From Neonectria sp. B-13 (taxonomy: Eukaryota > Ascomycota > Sordariomycetes > Hypocreales > Nectriaceae), in assembly GCA_002682825.1 (NCBI GenBank), contig NOKP01000008.1, positions 62,001 through 126,000 on the forward strand: 64,000 bases of DNA, read 5' to 3'. The notes beneath the pieces are model-generated. The model worked only from the letters and a program-made list of their open reading frames with translations. It was not told where the DNA came from and did not search any database. The position numbers were made by a program, and so were the translations under genes. This document shows, piece after piece, positions 31,441 through 41,085 of the stretch. Numbering within the stretch: position 1 is the first letter of the stretch; each line of letters opens with the position of its first letter.

Positions 31441-33334
31441 ATGGCAAAGAAAGGTCTTTCGGACCGTCTCAGCGGGACGCCGCTCATCAGCGCCATCACC
31501 GTCGCCAATGCTTGGTAAGTTGGCTCGGATTCCTTGCGACACTTTGGCTAACATAAAAAAGCTCTATGGCATGGTTCGGCTATGACCAAGGAGTTTTCTC
31601 CGGCGTTCTCATCTCGGCCGACTTCAAAGAACACTTCCCCGAGACAAGCAAAGCCAACATCTCTGGAATCACGTCCAGCTGCTTCTCTGTACGTCTGTCT
31701 GTCAATCAATTTGAAGACCGTTTCTAACAGCACCACAGCTAGGAGCCTTCTTTGGTGCAATCACTGCTTTCACCGCTGGCGACAAACTCGGCCGAAAGAA
31801 AACCGTGGCCATCGGCCTTCTCTGCAATGTTATCGGCGCGATTCTACAAATTACCTCTTGGCATCTCCCGCAGATGATCATTGGCCGCGTCATCAACGGC
31901 TTCGGCATGGGTTTGACCTCTTCGACATGCCCTGTCTACCAGGCCGAGTGCTCCAAGGCTCGAATCCGTGGAAAGCTCGTTGTCGTCGGGTCACTCTCTA
32001 ACACTGCTGCTTTCTGCCTCGCTAACTGGATGAACTACGGCCTCTATTTCCAAGGCAGTGCGCTTCAGTGGCGCTTCCCACTCGCCTTCCAGCTGATCTT
32101 CCCGGTTGTCGTCTCCGTTGCTCTGCTCTTCATCCCCGAGTCCCCCCGATGGCTGCTGATGCAGGACCGACATGACGAGGCATTGAGCGTCATCGCGCGA
32201 CTTGAAGGCAAGGGAAAGAGCTTAGACGACCCCGAAGTTACCGCACAGTTTCTTTCTATCCGATCTGCCATCGAAATCGAGCGAAAGGACCGCGTCCCAC
32301 TTGGAGATGTGTTGCGCTGCCGCGACAAGACTCAGAACCTCCGAAGACTCTTGCTTTCGTGTGGCACACAGTTCATGCAACAATTCAGCGGTGTCAATGC
32401 ATTGGGATACTATTTGCCTACTCTTTTGCAACAGAGCGTTGGTCTTAGTGAGGAAGAGAGTCGCTTGATGACTGGGTATGTCTTTCACCAGCCTCCCTCC
32501 TGGAACCCCTTCAGCGCTGACGTCTTTACAGTATCAATGGAACCGTTTATCTGGGAGCTGCCTTCTGCTGTCTGCTGATTATTGATCGCTTTGGTCGTCG
32601 AAAGTGAGTCGCTGTCCTGATCCTGAAGCATGCTGCAACAAGCTAACAAAATCAGGATGATGTTGTACGGCTCGGTCACCATGGGCTCATGTTATCTCGT
32701 CGCTGCTCTTTGCTTGAAGACAGCTGAAAGTGATCCTTCGCGGGAGAAGCTGGTAAGTTAAACTAGGACCCTGTTGCAAGACCGCACGACTGACTGTTCT
32801 CTAGCTCGGCAAGGTTACTACGGCTATGTTCTTCATGTACTACTTCTTCTATGGAACTAGTTTCGCCAAAGTCCCGTGGGTCTACAACTCGGAGATCAAC
32901 TCTCTGGGCTGGCGAACTCGTGGCGCCGCTGCTGCCACTGCGACCAACTGGATGGGTGGGTTTATCGTGACCCAGTTCACCAAGATTGGAGTCAACAACC
33001 TCCACTGGAAGTTCTACCTGAGTAAGTAACAATGCCGGTTTTGCCAGACTCGTTTGCTAACAACATTGAAGTCTACGTCATTCTTTGCTGGGCCTACTTT
33101 CCCGTCGTCTACTGTCTCTACCCAGAAACCTCTCGCCGAACCCTCGAGGACATGGACGAGATCTTCATTCAGAACCCGTCGGTGCTTGTTTGCGGCAAGC
33201 CGGACTTGACCCAGCGCGAGCGACCACAAGCGTTTATCGAGGCCGAGGCGGCTCGCATTGCCAATGCCGTGGACTCGAAGCTAGGAGCTGAGATCGGCAA
33301 AGAGTCGGGTATAACTCACTTCGAGCGTGTCTAG
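31441..33334 (+). CDS. MFS sugar transporter (sugar porter family)
   Basis: Plasma-membrane hexose/uronate-type importer. Seven exons (31441-31514, 31562-31688, 31739-32475, 32532-32603, 32656-32752, 32805-33021, 33072-33334) give 528 aa with about 12 membrane segments. Sugar-porter signatures are present: GYDQGVFSGVL in helix 1, GDKLGRKKT in the first cytosolic loop, PVYQAECSKARIRGKLV after helix 4, PESPRWLL at the central loop, QQFSGVNALGYY in helix 7 and PETSRRTLEDMDEIF at the end of helix 12. Divergent from the GRE2-like reductase with shared motif-bearing promoter, so it is the likely uptake system of the catabolic island. Which sugar or sugar acid it carries cannot be told from sequence. 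Confidence 0.93.
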
Positions 33335-33913
33335 TTGAGCCTTGACTTTCGAGGCGGTTCGCATTGCTCGAAAAGGCTTGTATGAGCGCGATGCGTCACA
33401 TATCCTTTTGGAAGAAGTGGCGTGCTGTATCTTTTAGGCTTGGAGTAACCGAACAAGTAAATAGTAGTATTAGCCATAAAACAGATGTACAGTGTCATCA
33501 ACTTCTTTGTCCGTCTCAACAGCGAGTTTTGACCTTGATTGGCATAATTATTGTGCCTTGATACACAGGACTGTCTACTCGTTTAGAAGATCAGTTTCTT
33601 TACTGTCTAGTCATGGCAGACAGTTCGGCCTTTTGATGGCCGTAGATCTAGTTAAGGGCACAAAAGTCCCGCAAAGCAATACTACTTCTGTTTGACAGCC
33701 CTTGACTCACTATCTCTGGAGTCGGAGTCGTGTCCCGATCTCGCATGGATCGCCTTATCGCTCCGGTCGCGGACAACCCGATGATATGCGCAGGATGAAC
33801 CCCGCGATTGGGATGGAAACCGATCGCCATAAGGGAAAGAGTCTACACTTGTTGGGAATTTCATATCATTTTATTACACAGCTTTTTCAAACGCAATATC
33901 GAAACTAGCCAAC
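33335..33913. promoter_or_regulatory. Intergenic region upstream of aconitase X gene
   Basis: About 580 bp. No gene and no copy of the 15-bp cluster motif. Confidence 0.45.
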
Positions 33914-35707
33914 ATGGCTTCGGACGCCCCCGGTTCCAAGTCTCATGGATCTGCTCGAATTTTCGTCCCCGGGTCGGCAAGCGGCCGCATTGTCTTCTCT
34001 GATGTTCCCCTAAGCTTCATGTTAGGAGTTGATCCCGAGAGCGGTGTCATTATCGATACCCATCATCCTCTCAATGGGACTCCTCTGGCAAACAAGATCC
34101 TTGCCATACCATGTGGTCGCGGGTCTTGCTCTGGGAGCGGTGCCATTCTGGAGCTATTGCTGGCCGGAACTGCCCCCGCAGCCCTCATCTTTCAGAAGCC
34201 AGAAGAGATTCTTACTCTGGGAGTGTTGATTGCGAGAACCATGTTTTCCAAGTCAATCCCGGTAGTTCAAATAGAGGACCCCGAGTTGTTTTGTCGCTTG
34301 GCAACTGCAGAGTCAGCCATAATCACAGACAACCACTTGATCGTCAAAGGCCCCGACGGGTTCCAACTGCCGCTATCCTGCCCAAAGACGGATAAGGTAC
34401 TGCTCACACTGAAGGACAAGGAAATTCTCGAGGGTGCTCACGGCCCAGCGGCCCAGATGGCCCTGGAAATGATTGTGTTGTATGCAGCCTTACAGGACGC
34501 AGATGCTCTCATCGACGTTTCTCAAGCGCATATTGATGCCTGCATTTACGTCGGGAAGAGCAGTCTACTCATTCCCCAAAGACTCCATGCACTCAACGGG
34601 AAGTTTGCCATTCCAGCGACGTGCAACTCATTGAGCGTGGACCGGCTCCGATGGCGCGAGCTAGGTTCAGACCCTGCAGTATCCATCGCTTCCTCGCAGA
34701 TTGGTGATCTATATCTCGCGATGGGGGCAACACAGAGCTTTACGTGCGCGCCATACTTGCTCGAAAGCAAGCCCGAGTTTGGTGCCCAAATTGGATGGGC
34801 CGAATCCAACGCTGTTGTCTTTGCGAATAGTGTACTGGGCGCAAGAACGCAGAAGTACCCTGATTACGTCGACGTCTTTATCGCATTGACCGGACGAGCT
34901 CCCTATGCAGGCTGTCATCAGACTGAGGGCAGGATCCCCAAGGTTCGCATTGATGTGCCCAAGCTCAATGATTGGGACGAGTCCATCTTTCCCCTTCTCG
35001 GATACCATATTGGCGGACTTGTTGGCTCTGAAATTCCTCTCATTTATGGCTTAGAGACCAGCAGCCCGAACATTGCGGACCTGAAGGCATTCGGGGCCGG
35101 TTTCGCGACGAGCTCTTCCGCTCCTATGTTTCACATCCGAGGCGTCACACCCGAGGCTTTCACCTTTGAACTGCCCGAACCCTATTCACACCAGTTCCAG
35201 CTGGATATTCACAGTCTGCATACCACCTGGAAACAACTAAATTCGGCTAGAAACGGGCCAGTCGATGTGATTTCGCTAGGAAATCCACACTTTGCGCTTG
35301 AGGAATTTGCTCGGCTCACCTCCCTCTGCCGCGATCGGAGAAAAAAAGACAGCGTTGAGTTCATCATTACTACGAGTCAGCAAACGTATAAACAAGCTCT
35401 CGCGCAGGGCTATCTGGATATCCTGGAACAATTCGGCGCTCGGTTCATCACGGACACTTGTTGGTGCATGATTCAAGAACCCATTATTCCACCGCAGGCC
35501 CGGGTAATAATGACCAATTCAGCGAAGTACGCCCATTACGGGCCCGGGATGGTAAAGAAGGGATTTCTCTTTGGTGGCCTTGCCGCTTGTGTTGACTCTG
35601 CATGCGCCGGAGAGCGAATTGTTCAGGAACCTGGAGCTGCCTCGTTGACGTTAGCGCGGACAGAGGAGAATGGTGAGCGGCTAGTTGAGGGAAGGATTAT
35701 TTACTAA
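33914..35707 (+). CDS. Aconitase X (AcnX) protein, small and large parts fused
   Basis: Hydro-lyase of the aconitase superfamily. Single exon, 597 aa. Residues about 13-120 form the swivel (small, DUF126-type) domain, with GSASGRIVFSDVPLSF and the conserved IPCGRGSCSGSGAILELL. The rest is the catalytic large domain (DUF521-type), with LEGAHGPAAQMALEM, VSQAHIDACIY, FAIPATCNSLSVD, the Cys-bearing GRAPYAGCHQ and DTCWCMI blocks, and the C-terminal NSAKYAHYGPGM. In bacteria fused or paired AcnX proteins act as cis-3-hydroxy-L-proline dehydratase, and archaeal ones as phosphomevalonate dehydratase. A fungal role is open. It is near the catabolic island but lacks the shared promoter motif, so membership is uncertain. 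Confidence 0.9.
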   Translation: MASDAPGSKSHGSARIFVPGSASGRIVFSDVPLSFMLGVDPESGVIIDTHHPLNGTPLANKILAIPCGRGSCSGSGAILELLLAGTAPAALIFQKPEEILTLGVLIARTMFSKSIPVVQIEDPELFCRLATAESAIITDNHLIVKGPDGFQLPLSCPKTDKVLLTLKDKEILEGAHGPAAQMALEMIVLYAALQDADALIDVSQAHIDACIYVGKSSLLIPQRLHALNGKFAIPATCNSLSVDRLRWRELGSDPAVSIASSQIGDLYLAMGATQSFTCAPYLLESKPEFGAQIGWAESNAVVFANSVLGARTQKYPDYVDVFIALTGRAPYAGCHQTEGRIPKVRIDVPKLNDWDESIFPLLGYHIGGLVGSEIPLIYGLETSSPNIADLKAFGAGFATSSSAPMFHIRGVTPEAFTFELPEPYSHQFQLDIHSLHTTWKQLNSARNGPVDVISLGNPHFALEEFARLTSLCRDRRKKDSVEFIITTSQQTYKQALAQGYLDILEQFGARFITDTCWCMIQEPIIPPQARVIMTNSAKYAHYGPGMVKKGFLFGGLAACVDSACAGERIVQEPGAASLTLARTEENGERLVEGRIIY

Positions 35708-36057
35708 ACGTATCACATTAATAATAGAAATCACACGTCGTACACCGATACTAGCACTGGTTGACCACGCCTCTTGTTACTAACAGAACCAGGCTTGACC
35801 TTTAACGTCTTGGTGTAACCCCATCCCGATAGCAGGCTGCCCACTCCGACTGCCGATTGATTTGGATTTGTTCACGAAATACAACAATCACATGACAGCC
35901 TTTGGCGCGGGGTAAAGACGAAGATTAGGCTATCGAGCGGATGCTAGGCTTCTTGACTCATTCTCATCAAGACAATCCAGTCAACAATTATCTCCATCTT
36001 GACGGTTGTCAACTATTCTACCGTCCCAGGTTATCTAGACCGGAAAACTTGTTCACA
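35708..36057. other. Intergenic, no gene seen
   Basis: 350 bp between tandem genes; probably the promoter of the small protein that follows. Confidence 0.5.
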
Positions 36058-36485
36058 ATGGCCTCTGTTACACAGCCCCTCAAGCGCTTTACGCTGGTCT
36101 TCTACGTGCCTCCCTCTGGCCTTGCTGCCTGCAAAGCCGCCATCTTCAAGGCCGGCGCAGGAAGATATCCCGGCCCAGGACAGTACACCGACGCCTGCTG
36201 GTCTAGCCACGGTACTGGCCAGTTCCGACCCGGAGACACAGCCAATCCCAACATTGGAGAAGTCGGCAAGCTCGAGGAGGTACCAGAGGTTCGAGTGGAG
36301 GTTATTTGTGTTGGCGAGGACGTTGCTAGAAAGGCTGTGGCGGACTTGAGGATGTAAGTTGCGATTCGTTCTTCCGCTGGACGATTTGCTACTTTTCTTC
36401 GACTGACCGGAAACTAATCAACAATTCTAGTGCTCATCCCTACGAAGAGGTTCCATGCCAAGTTTATAAGATGGAGGACTTTTGA
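36058..36485 (+). CDS. Small CutA-like protein resembling the insert domain of NIF3/YqfO
   Basis: Two exons (36058-36353 and 36431-36485) give 116 aa. The sequence matches the CutA1-like alpha/beta insert found within bacterial NIF3-family proteins: LVFYVP at the start, FKAGAGRYPGPGQYTDACWSS, GTGQFRPGDTANPNIGEVGKLEEVPEVRVEV, and AHPYEEVPCQVY at the C-terminus. Here the insert stands alone, without the flanking NIF3 metal-binding halves. It is probably a small oligomeric cytosolic protein of unknown role. The start ATG in AACAATGGCC is well placed. The joined codon at the intron gives the expected DLRIAHPYEE, supporting the splice. Confidence 0.85.
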
Positions 36486-36951
36486 ATAAGCCGTGTTGGC
36501 CGGCGTCATCTTGCAGCAGGCATATGAGTTAATACGGCAACTGGGCAAATTATGTGGGAATGATATAATCAACCGCCTTGGAATGTCGTGAGAGTTAATG
36601 AGTAGCAAGATTGAGGCTGAAGGACTACACACTCGCAAGAGAGAGCAATTTTAATCACAATATATCCTGTGGTAGCGCAGTGTCAACAAAATCTACGACC
36701 GGAGTAGGACGGATGGTTGGCGCAATTCTTTGTCGACCAGCAGTTGCTATATCACGTCACGGAGCCATCGACTAGTTGTGATTAAATGTTTCTCAACCAT
36801 GGTGCTGGACTTTTGAAGACTGTACTCGATAAAGCTATTCAGATTGCAATACAACTGTCCTGGTACTCGTGCGACTGATTATTATGTGAAAGGGCCGAAG
36901 CCCACCGGATTCAGCATTCTCTTGCTATGATCCTGCCGTTGTCTGCATGGC
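36486..36951. other. Intergenic, convergent 3' ends
   Basis: About 470 bp, nothing recognised. Confidence 0.5.
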
Positions 36952-38157
36952 CTAGTTTGAGATGATATCATCAAACCAATCAAAGACAAGCTGGTTCAAC
37001 AAAACCTGAGCACCGACGTGACAATGATTTCCCGCAGAATCCTCCTCCGTGAGGGTCACATATTTGACCTTGTCACCCAGTGCATCTCGTACTTTCTCAG
37101 GCTGTCCTAGGAAGAATTGGTCTGTCTTTGCCTCTCCTACCCATATCGGACATTGGATCTTATCCTCAAGCCCCTTCAGCGTCATCTTCTTCGTCATGTC
37201 CATCCACTCCGCCGCAGAGTTGATGTTGAAGCTCCACATGCCCTGCTCAATACCCCATCGGAGCGCCGTGGGTAGGTCCTCGCTCGCCAGTGCCTCTCTG
37301 ACTATCTTGTCTACCAAGTCACGGTCGCCTGAGTCCAAGGCTGCACGAATAGGCGGTGGCATGGCGTTGCTGTAGGACTCATGGACGTCGTAGACTCCGT
37401 CGACAGCTATCGCGGCAGCAATACGGTGTTCGAATGCTGCTGCCCGAGCCACGAGCCATCCACCCATGCTTACACCGATCACACCGATCTTGGATGCATC
37501 GACGTCCGGTCTTGAGATGAGGTAGTCAACTACAGGCGTGACAACCTTTTCCCACTCTGCGATGAAGCCGAGGTTCTGCTTTCGGCGGACAAGCGGTTGA
37601 CCTGGACCTTCGTACGTGATGACGTTGTAACCTCGCTCGAGGGCGGCGAAGCCAAAGTTGTGGAGGAGCTCCTCCTGGCTTCCATCATAGCCGGTACCGA
37701 CGATGACAGTTGGTCTGGGGCCTGGAGCGTTACTGGCAGCGTAGTAAACGACCGGAATATCGAAGCCTTCAGTTTGTAATGTTGTCCGTTTCCCAGGGAT
37801 GTCCATCAAAGCAAGCGCCTTGTCGAACGCGATCCCCTGCAGCTCCCACAGCTCATTGATCCGTGGGTCCGAGGGGTTGCCGTGCAGGTAAAAGTCCGCA
37901 GCGCGGTAGTAAGTTGCCGCCCGAAAGAATGTATCTCGTGCGGAGACAGGGTGTCGAGAGGAGTCAATGGCCTGAGCCTGGGCATCAACACGCTGGGCGA
38001 GGGCGGCGAAGGTGTCGTGGAAGGTGCCGAGGTTGATGTGGTCAATGTGGTTGGCTGCTTCGAGGACTTCACCAATATCGGCGCCGTAATAGCGGGCAGA
38101 GGAGAGAGTGCGGAGGATTTCGTAGTGAAGGGAATGGTCGGGGCTGAGAGGAATCAT
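36952..38157 (-). CDS. Alpha/beta hydrolase, AYG1 / dihydropseudooxynicotine-hydrolase-like
   Basis: Single exon, 401 aa. N-terminal helical cap domain of about 130 residues, then the hydrolase fold: IVGTGYDGSQEE oxyanion region, nucleophile elbow IGVSMGGW with Ser230, a probable acid in VGEAKTDQFF and catalytic His in GNHCHVGA near the C-terminus. This arrangement, with the EGPGQP block, is that of the AYG1 (polyketide chain-shortening hydrolase) and 2,6-dihydropseudooxynicotine hydrolase group. These enzymes cleave carbon-carbon bonds or esters. No polyketide synthase is nearby in this window. Conserved ends and length suggest an intact enzyme. Confidence 0.88.
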   Translation of the reverse strand: MIPLSPDHSLHYEILRTLSSARYYGADIGEVLEAANHIDHINLGTFHDTFAALAQRVDAQAQAIDSSRHPVSARDTFFRAATYYRAADFYLHGNPSDPRINELWELQGIAFDKALALMDIPGKRTTLQTEGFDIPVVYYAASNAPGPRPTVIVGTGYDGSQEELLHNFGFAALERGYNVITYEGPGQPLVRRKQNLGFIAEWEKVVTPVVDYLISRPDVDASKIGVIGVSMGGWLVARAAAFEHRIAAAIAVDGVYDVHESYSNAMPPPIRAALDSGDRDLVDKIVREALASEDLPTALRWGIEQGMWSFNINSAAEWMDMTKKMTLKGLEDKIQCPIWVGEAKTDQFFLGQPEKVRDALGDKVKYVTLTEEDSAGNHCHVGAQVLLNQLVFDWFDDIISN

Positions 38158-38911
38158 CTTGAGTGAAGTGAAAGTACTTTAGGGTGCGCTCAAGGTAGAT
38201 AAAGGAGCAAGTGAGATGGGTTATGTAAGGTAGGAGTATATGATCATTGGGGTACTGTTGAGATGAGTTCAGAGCGACCAGGAAGGGTTCACACGAGGCA
38301 TTCTTATACTTTTCGATACCTTCACATCGACATAAGTATTCCGCAGTCATGATACAGCCCAATGTGGAAGCATTCTGCGCCAACTGCATCCGCTCGGACA
38401 ACCGAGTCCACGCGAGGCCATATTGACGCGTCTACTTATCCAACTGTTTGATAATGTCACATTGAGTAGTGGATTTTTGGTGTCAAGTCGGCGTGCGCGT
38501 GAAGGTCAGATTCGAACTAAGCTGATCTTGGAAGCATTGCGCGCCGCTTGCAGCGACTCCACATGAATGAACCATGCGAACTTGTCAGACTATGATGCCG
38601 TGTTTCTCCGATTCTAAGACTCCGCCGAATTTTCTCATGATTCAAGACAGAAGCTCTTTTCGATTTGTAGAAGATGAGTGGGTGTGATGAAGGGATCTTC
38701 TTGAAGGTCCGCCCAAGAAAAACAACCCGGAAGTCACGGTATTTTCAAATCCAAGCCTTCGAACTAAAGCGTCGTCCAAGTCAAATGACAGGTGTCCTAG
38801 GACCGACGTTCTTCCGCTTGCCCCTCTCCCATCGTGGAACTGGAAGGATCGAGCACAAACTCAAAGGATGCTAATAATCTCAACATTTGCTGTGATTGCC
38901 GCACACGAGAC
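38158..38911. other. Intergenic, no gene seen
   Basis: About 750 bp upstream of both the hydrolase (minus) and the broken regulator (plus). Only short motif-free frames. Confidence 0.5.
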
Positions 38912-40574
38912 ATGGTTGGGGTTCCAGGGCGGTCGAAAGCCTGCTTGACCTGCCGTAGGCGCAAGAAAGGGGTAAGCATCGATACATCTTAACGCCGGTG
39001 TAATAGCCACGTTGAAATCCCCATCCTTGACCTCGCATCCTTGATGCTCACCAACAAACTTAGTGTGACCTTCAGCGACCAGCATGTGGCCAATGCCGAC
39101 GAGCCAGTATTGAATGTTGCGGTTACGAGAGGCAGCGCATCTTCGTTAATAGCACTCCAGCTGCGACCCAAAAAGGTCTCATAAGAGCAGAGCCTGTGAG
39201 GTGTTCTGGGCAATCTTTGATCGGCATCAAACTTGGTTATCAGCAAACCGTCGCCACGTTGCCCGAGTCGCTTACACGTTCGGCGTATGGGGAGAAATTC
39301 CTTGGGCTTTACTGGAGTTCTTACCTCCCTAATGGGCGGACTTGCTCTACGGAAGCTGCTAGGTACTCGACAGCTGGTTGGACCAATGTTGTGCAGGACT
39401 TGCATCAACAAGACACGGCAGCTCACATGGCGCTGATGGCCAACTGTATGGGGCTGGTTGGTCGAAGAGATGGACAAAGGTGGATGGTAGAGGAAAGTTT
39501 GCGATCATACGGGCTTGCTCTGGGAGCCGTGGCTCAGTCGCTTCAGAATCCCGCGAAGATGAAAAGCGATGGGTTGCTAGTGGCTTCGAGATTGCTAAGC
39601 CTGTTTGAGGTAAATATTCCTTGATCTCCTAAAAGCATAGAGCTAATCGTTGACAGTTATGTTTTGGGTCCGATGAGACAGACCATTCGGCACAGTCTGA
39701 GCGATGGAGTGCGCACAAAGCAGGGGACACAGCACTCATAAGATCAAGAGAACCGCTCTCTTACGTGAGAGGAAACGCACATCGCATGTTTGTGGATGGC
39801 CGTTTACTCCAGGTAAGAGGTGACGATGTTCCCTAATATTTTCCAAGATCTAAAATCCATAGATCATTGTCGATATTCAACTTCGCCGGCCATCGTTCTT
39901 GGGGGAACCTGAATGGAAGAGCACCCCTTGGCTAGAGCACCCCTAGGCTAGAGCTTCCTAAAGATCCTAAGGATGTTCTGCTAGACACTCTTGTGGAGGT
40001 TCCAGGCGTCCTTGCCGCCTTTGAGGAAATGAAATTGTGCAGTGATGCGCAAGAACGAGAGAAACGACGAGGTGGATTATGGTCTCGATGTTGGGTACTT
40101 GATGAAGAGCTCCAATTATGGAGATCAAGTGTAGGACGGCCCGTCATGGAGTTCATAGCCATGAAGCTGAGAGACGGAGAGTTTCAGAGCCAAACCCCTT
40201 CCAATGAAGAACTCTCTATGGCTCATCTTGGCATCATCTACTGGATAACTTGCACCCTCCTGTACGATATTATTCGCTCCATGGCCATGGCTGAGGGCGT
40301 CAGTATTCCTAGCTGTATGAACCCGCGGGAGTACTGTCGCAAGATAGCTCATCTTGTACCATTTTTCTTGGTCAGAAATGCGGGTGGTTTCGTCATTAGT
40401 ATGCTTACTTGGCCAGTTGGGATGGCACTTTCATACCTTCATACTCAGCAGCCGTCAAAGCAGCTGTCCGAGGACCGGAGAATGTTGCTACGTGCATTTA
40501 CCGGGCAATATGGAGCAGATATTAGGAGGTTTCTGTACAGTCGACAGCGAGACATTTCAAGGAAAATGGTTTAG
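38912..40574 (+). pseudogene. Zn2Cys6 transcription factor broken by a 16-bp tandem duplication
   Basis: Five exon segments are readable: 38912-38971, 39064-39195, 39244-39609, 39657-39812 and from 39863. The zinc cluster is split by intron 1 (KACLTCRRRKKG, then CDLQRPACGQCRRASIEC). The regulatory region includes WSAHKAGDTALI and REPLSYVRGNAHRMF, typical of fungal regulators. All first four exons are in phase. In the fifth the reading frame hits TAG at 39944. The cause is visible: AGAGCACCCCTTGGCT at 39918-39933 is followed directly by AGAGCACCCCTAGGCT at 39934-39949. Because 16 is not a multiple of three, everything downstream is out of frame, yet the shifted frame stays open to 40574 and looks like normal regulator sequence. 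So the lesion is probably recent. A sequencing or assembly slip is the alternative. Confidence 0.85.
39918..39949 (+). repeat. 16-bp tandem duplication, frameshifting
   Basis: Two adjacent 16-bp copies with one mismatch (T/A at position 12). Located inside the last exon of the regulator relic; it creates the in-frame TAG at 39944-39946. Confidence 0.9.
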
Positions 40575-40600
40575 CTGGTGACACCCCCCTACCAAATACA

Positions 40601-41085
40601 ATGGCATAGAATGGGATAATTGTTCTCGACAGTGGTATGGTTATGAAGCCATACGTCGACCACCCGCTCCGGAGTGACGACAACTCCCAATTCTTCGTTA
40701 ATAGCCTCAAATTTCCCGTGTTTGGTCACAATAACCGGTGAGGCTACAGCTTGCAGCACACTCTCCAGTGCTGAGAAGGATGTCGAGAAGGTTGTCGCCG
40801 GACGACCTTACCCAAGGGGTATCACCCTAGCCGTCAGGCCCCCAGATTTCAACTGTCATGTCACGGATCACGACCTCATCCCCTTCGTGTATCACGCCGA
40901 TATCGTTTGCCCCGCAATTATGGCAAGGGCTCACGTCGTGACCACAGGTTACGTCTCGCTTGTGACACAGGAACTAGGCGCGGCGGCCAGGGAGGCTAGC
41001 ATGACCGCCTTCAACGATTAACCTGGGTGTCGATTACCTGTACGTTCTTAAGGTCATTGAAGAAGTCCACGGGAACGAATGAAAG
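40601..41085 (+). pseudogene. Decayed saccharopine reductase (Lys9-type) fragment
   Basis: Remnant of the N-terminal third of a saccharopine dehydrogenase (glutamate-forming) family protein, which acts in fungal lysine biosynthesis. The relic begins with ATG GCA TAG at 40601, so it has an early stop. The Rossmann start reads IIVLDSGMVMKPYVD, with Asp where a Gly is expected. After a frame change come CSTLSSAEK and VVAGRPYPRGITLAV, then DHDLIPFVYHADIV, and HVVTTGYVS with ASMTAFND. Another frame change gives NLGVDYLYVLKVIEEVHG, where the usual Asp-Pro-Gly of this block is missing. No continuation of the family is recognised after about 41085. It lies just 26 bp after the broken regulator. Confidence 0.75.

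Noticed and set aside
38505..38530. GATTCGAACTA as a tRNA T-arm
   Set aside because: No acceptor stem, anticodon arm or D-arm could be paired around it.
40674..41021. 115-codon frame as an intact small gene
   Set aside because: Its sequence is a middle portion of a saccharopine reductase-like protein flanked by frame changes and stops, so it is part of a relic.
38912..41085. RIP mutation as the cause of the pseudogenes
   Set aside because: The main lesions are a tandem duplication, small indels and a deletion, not a bias of C-to-T changes; regional base composition is ordinary.
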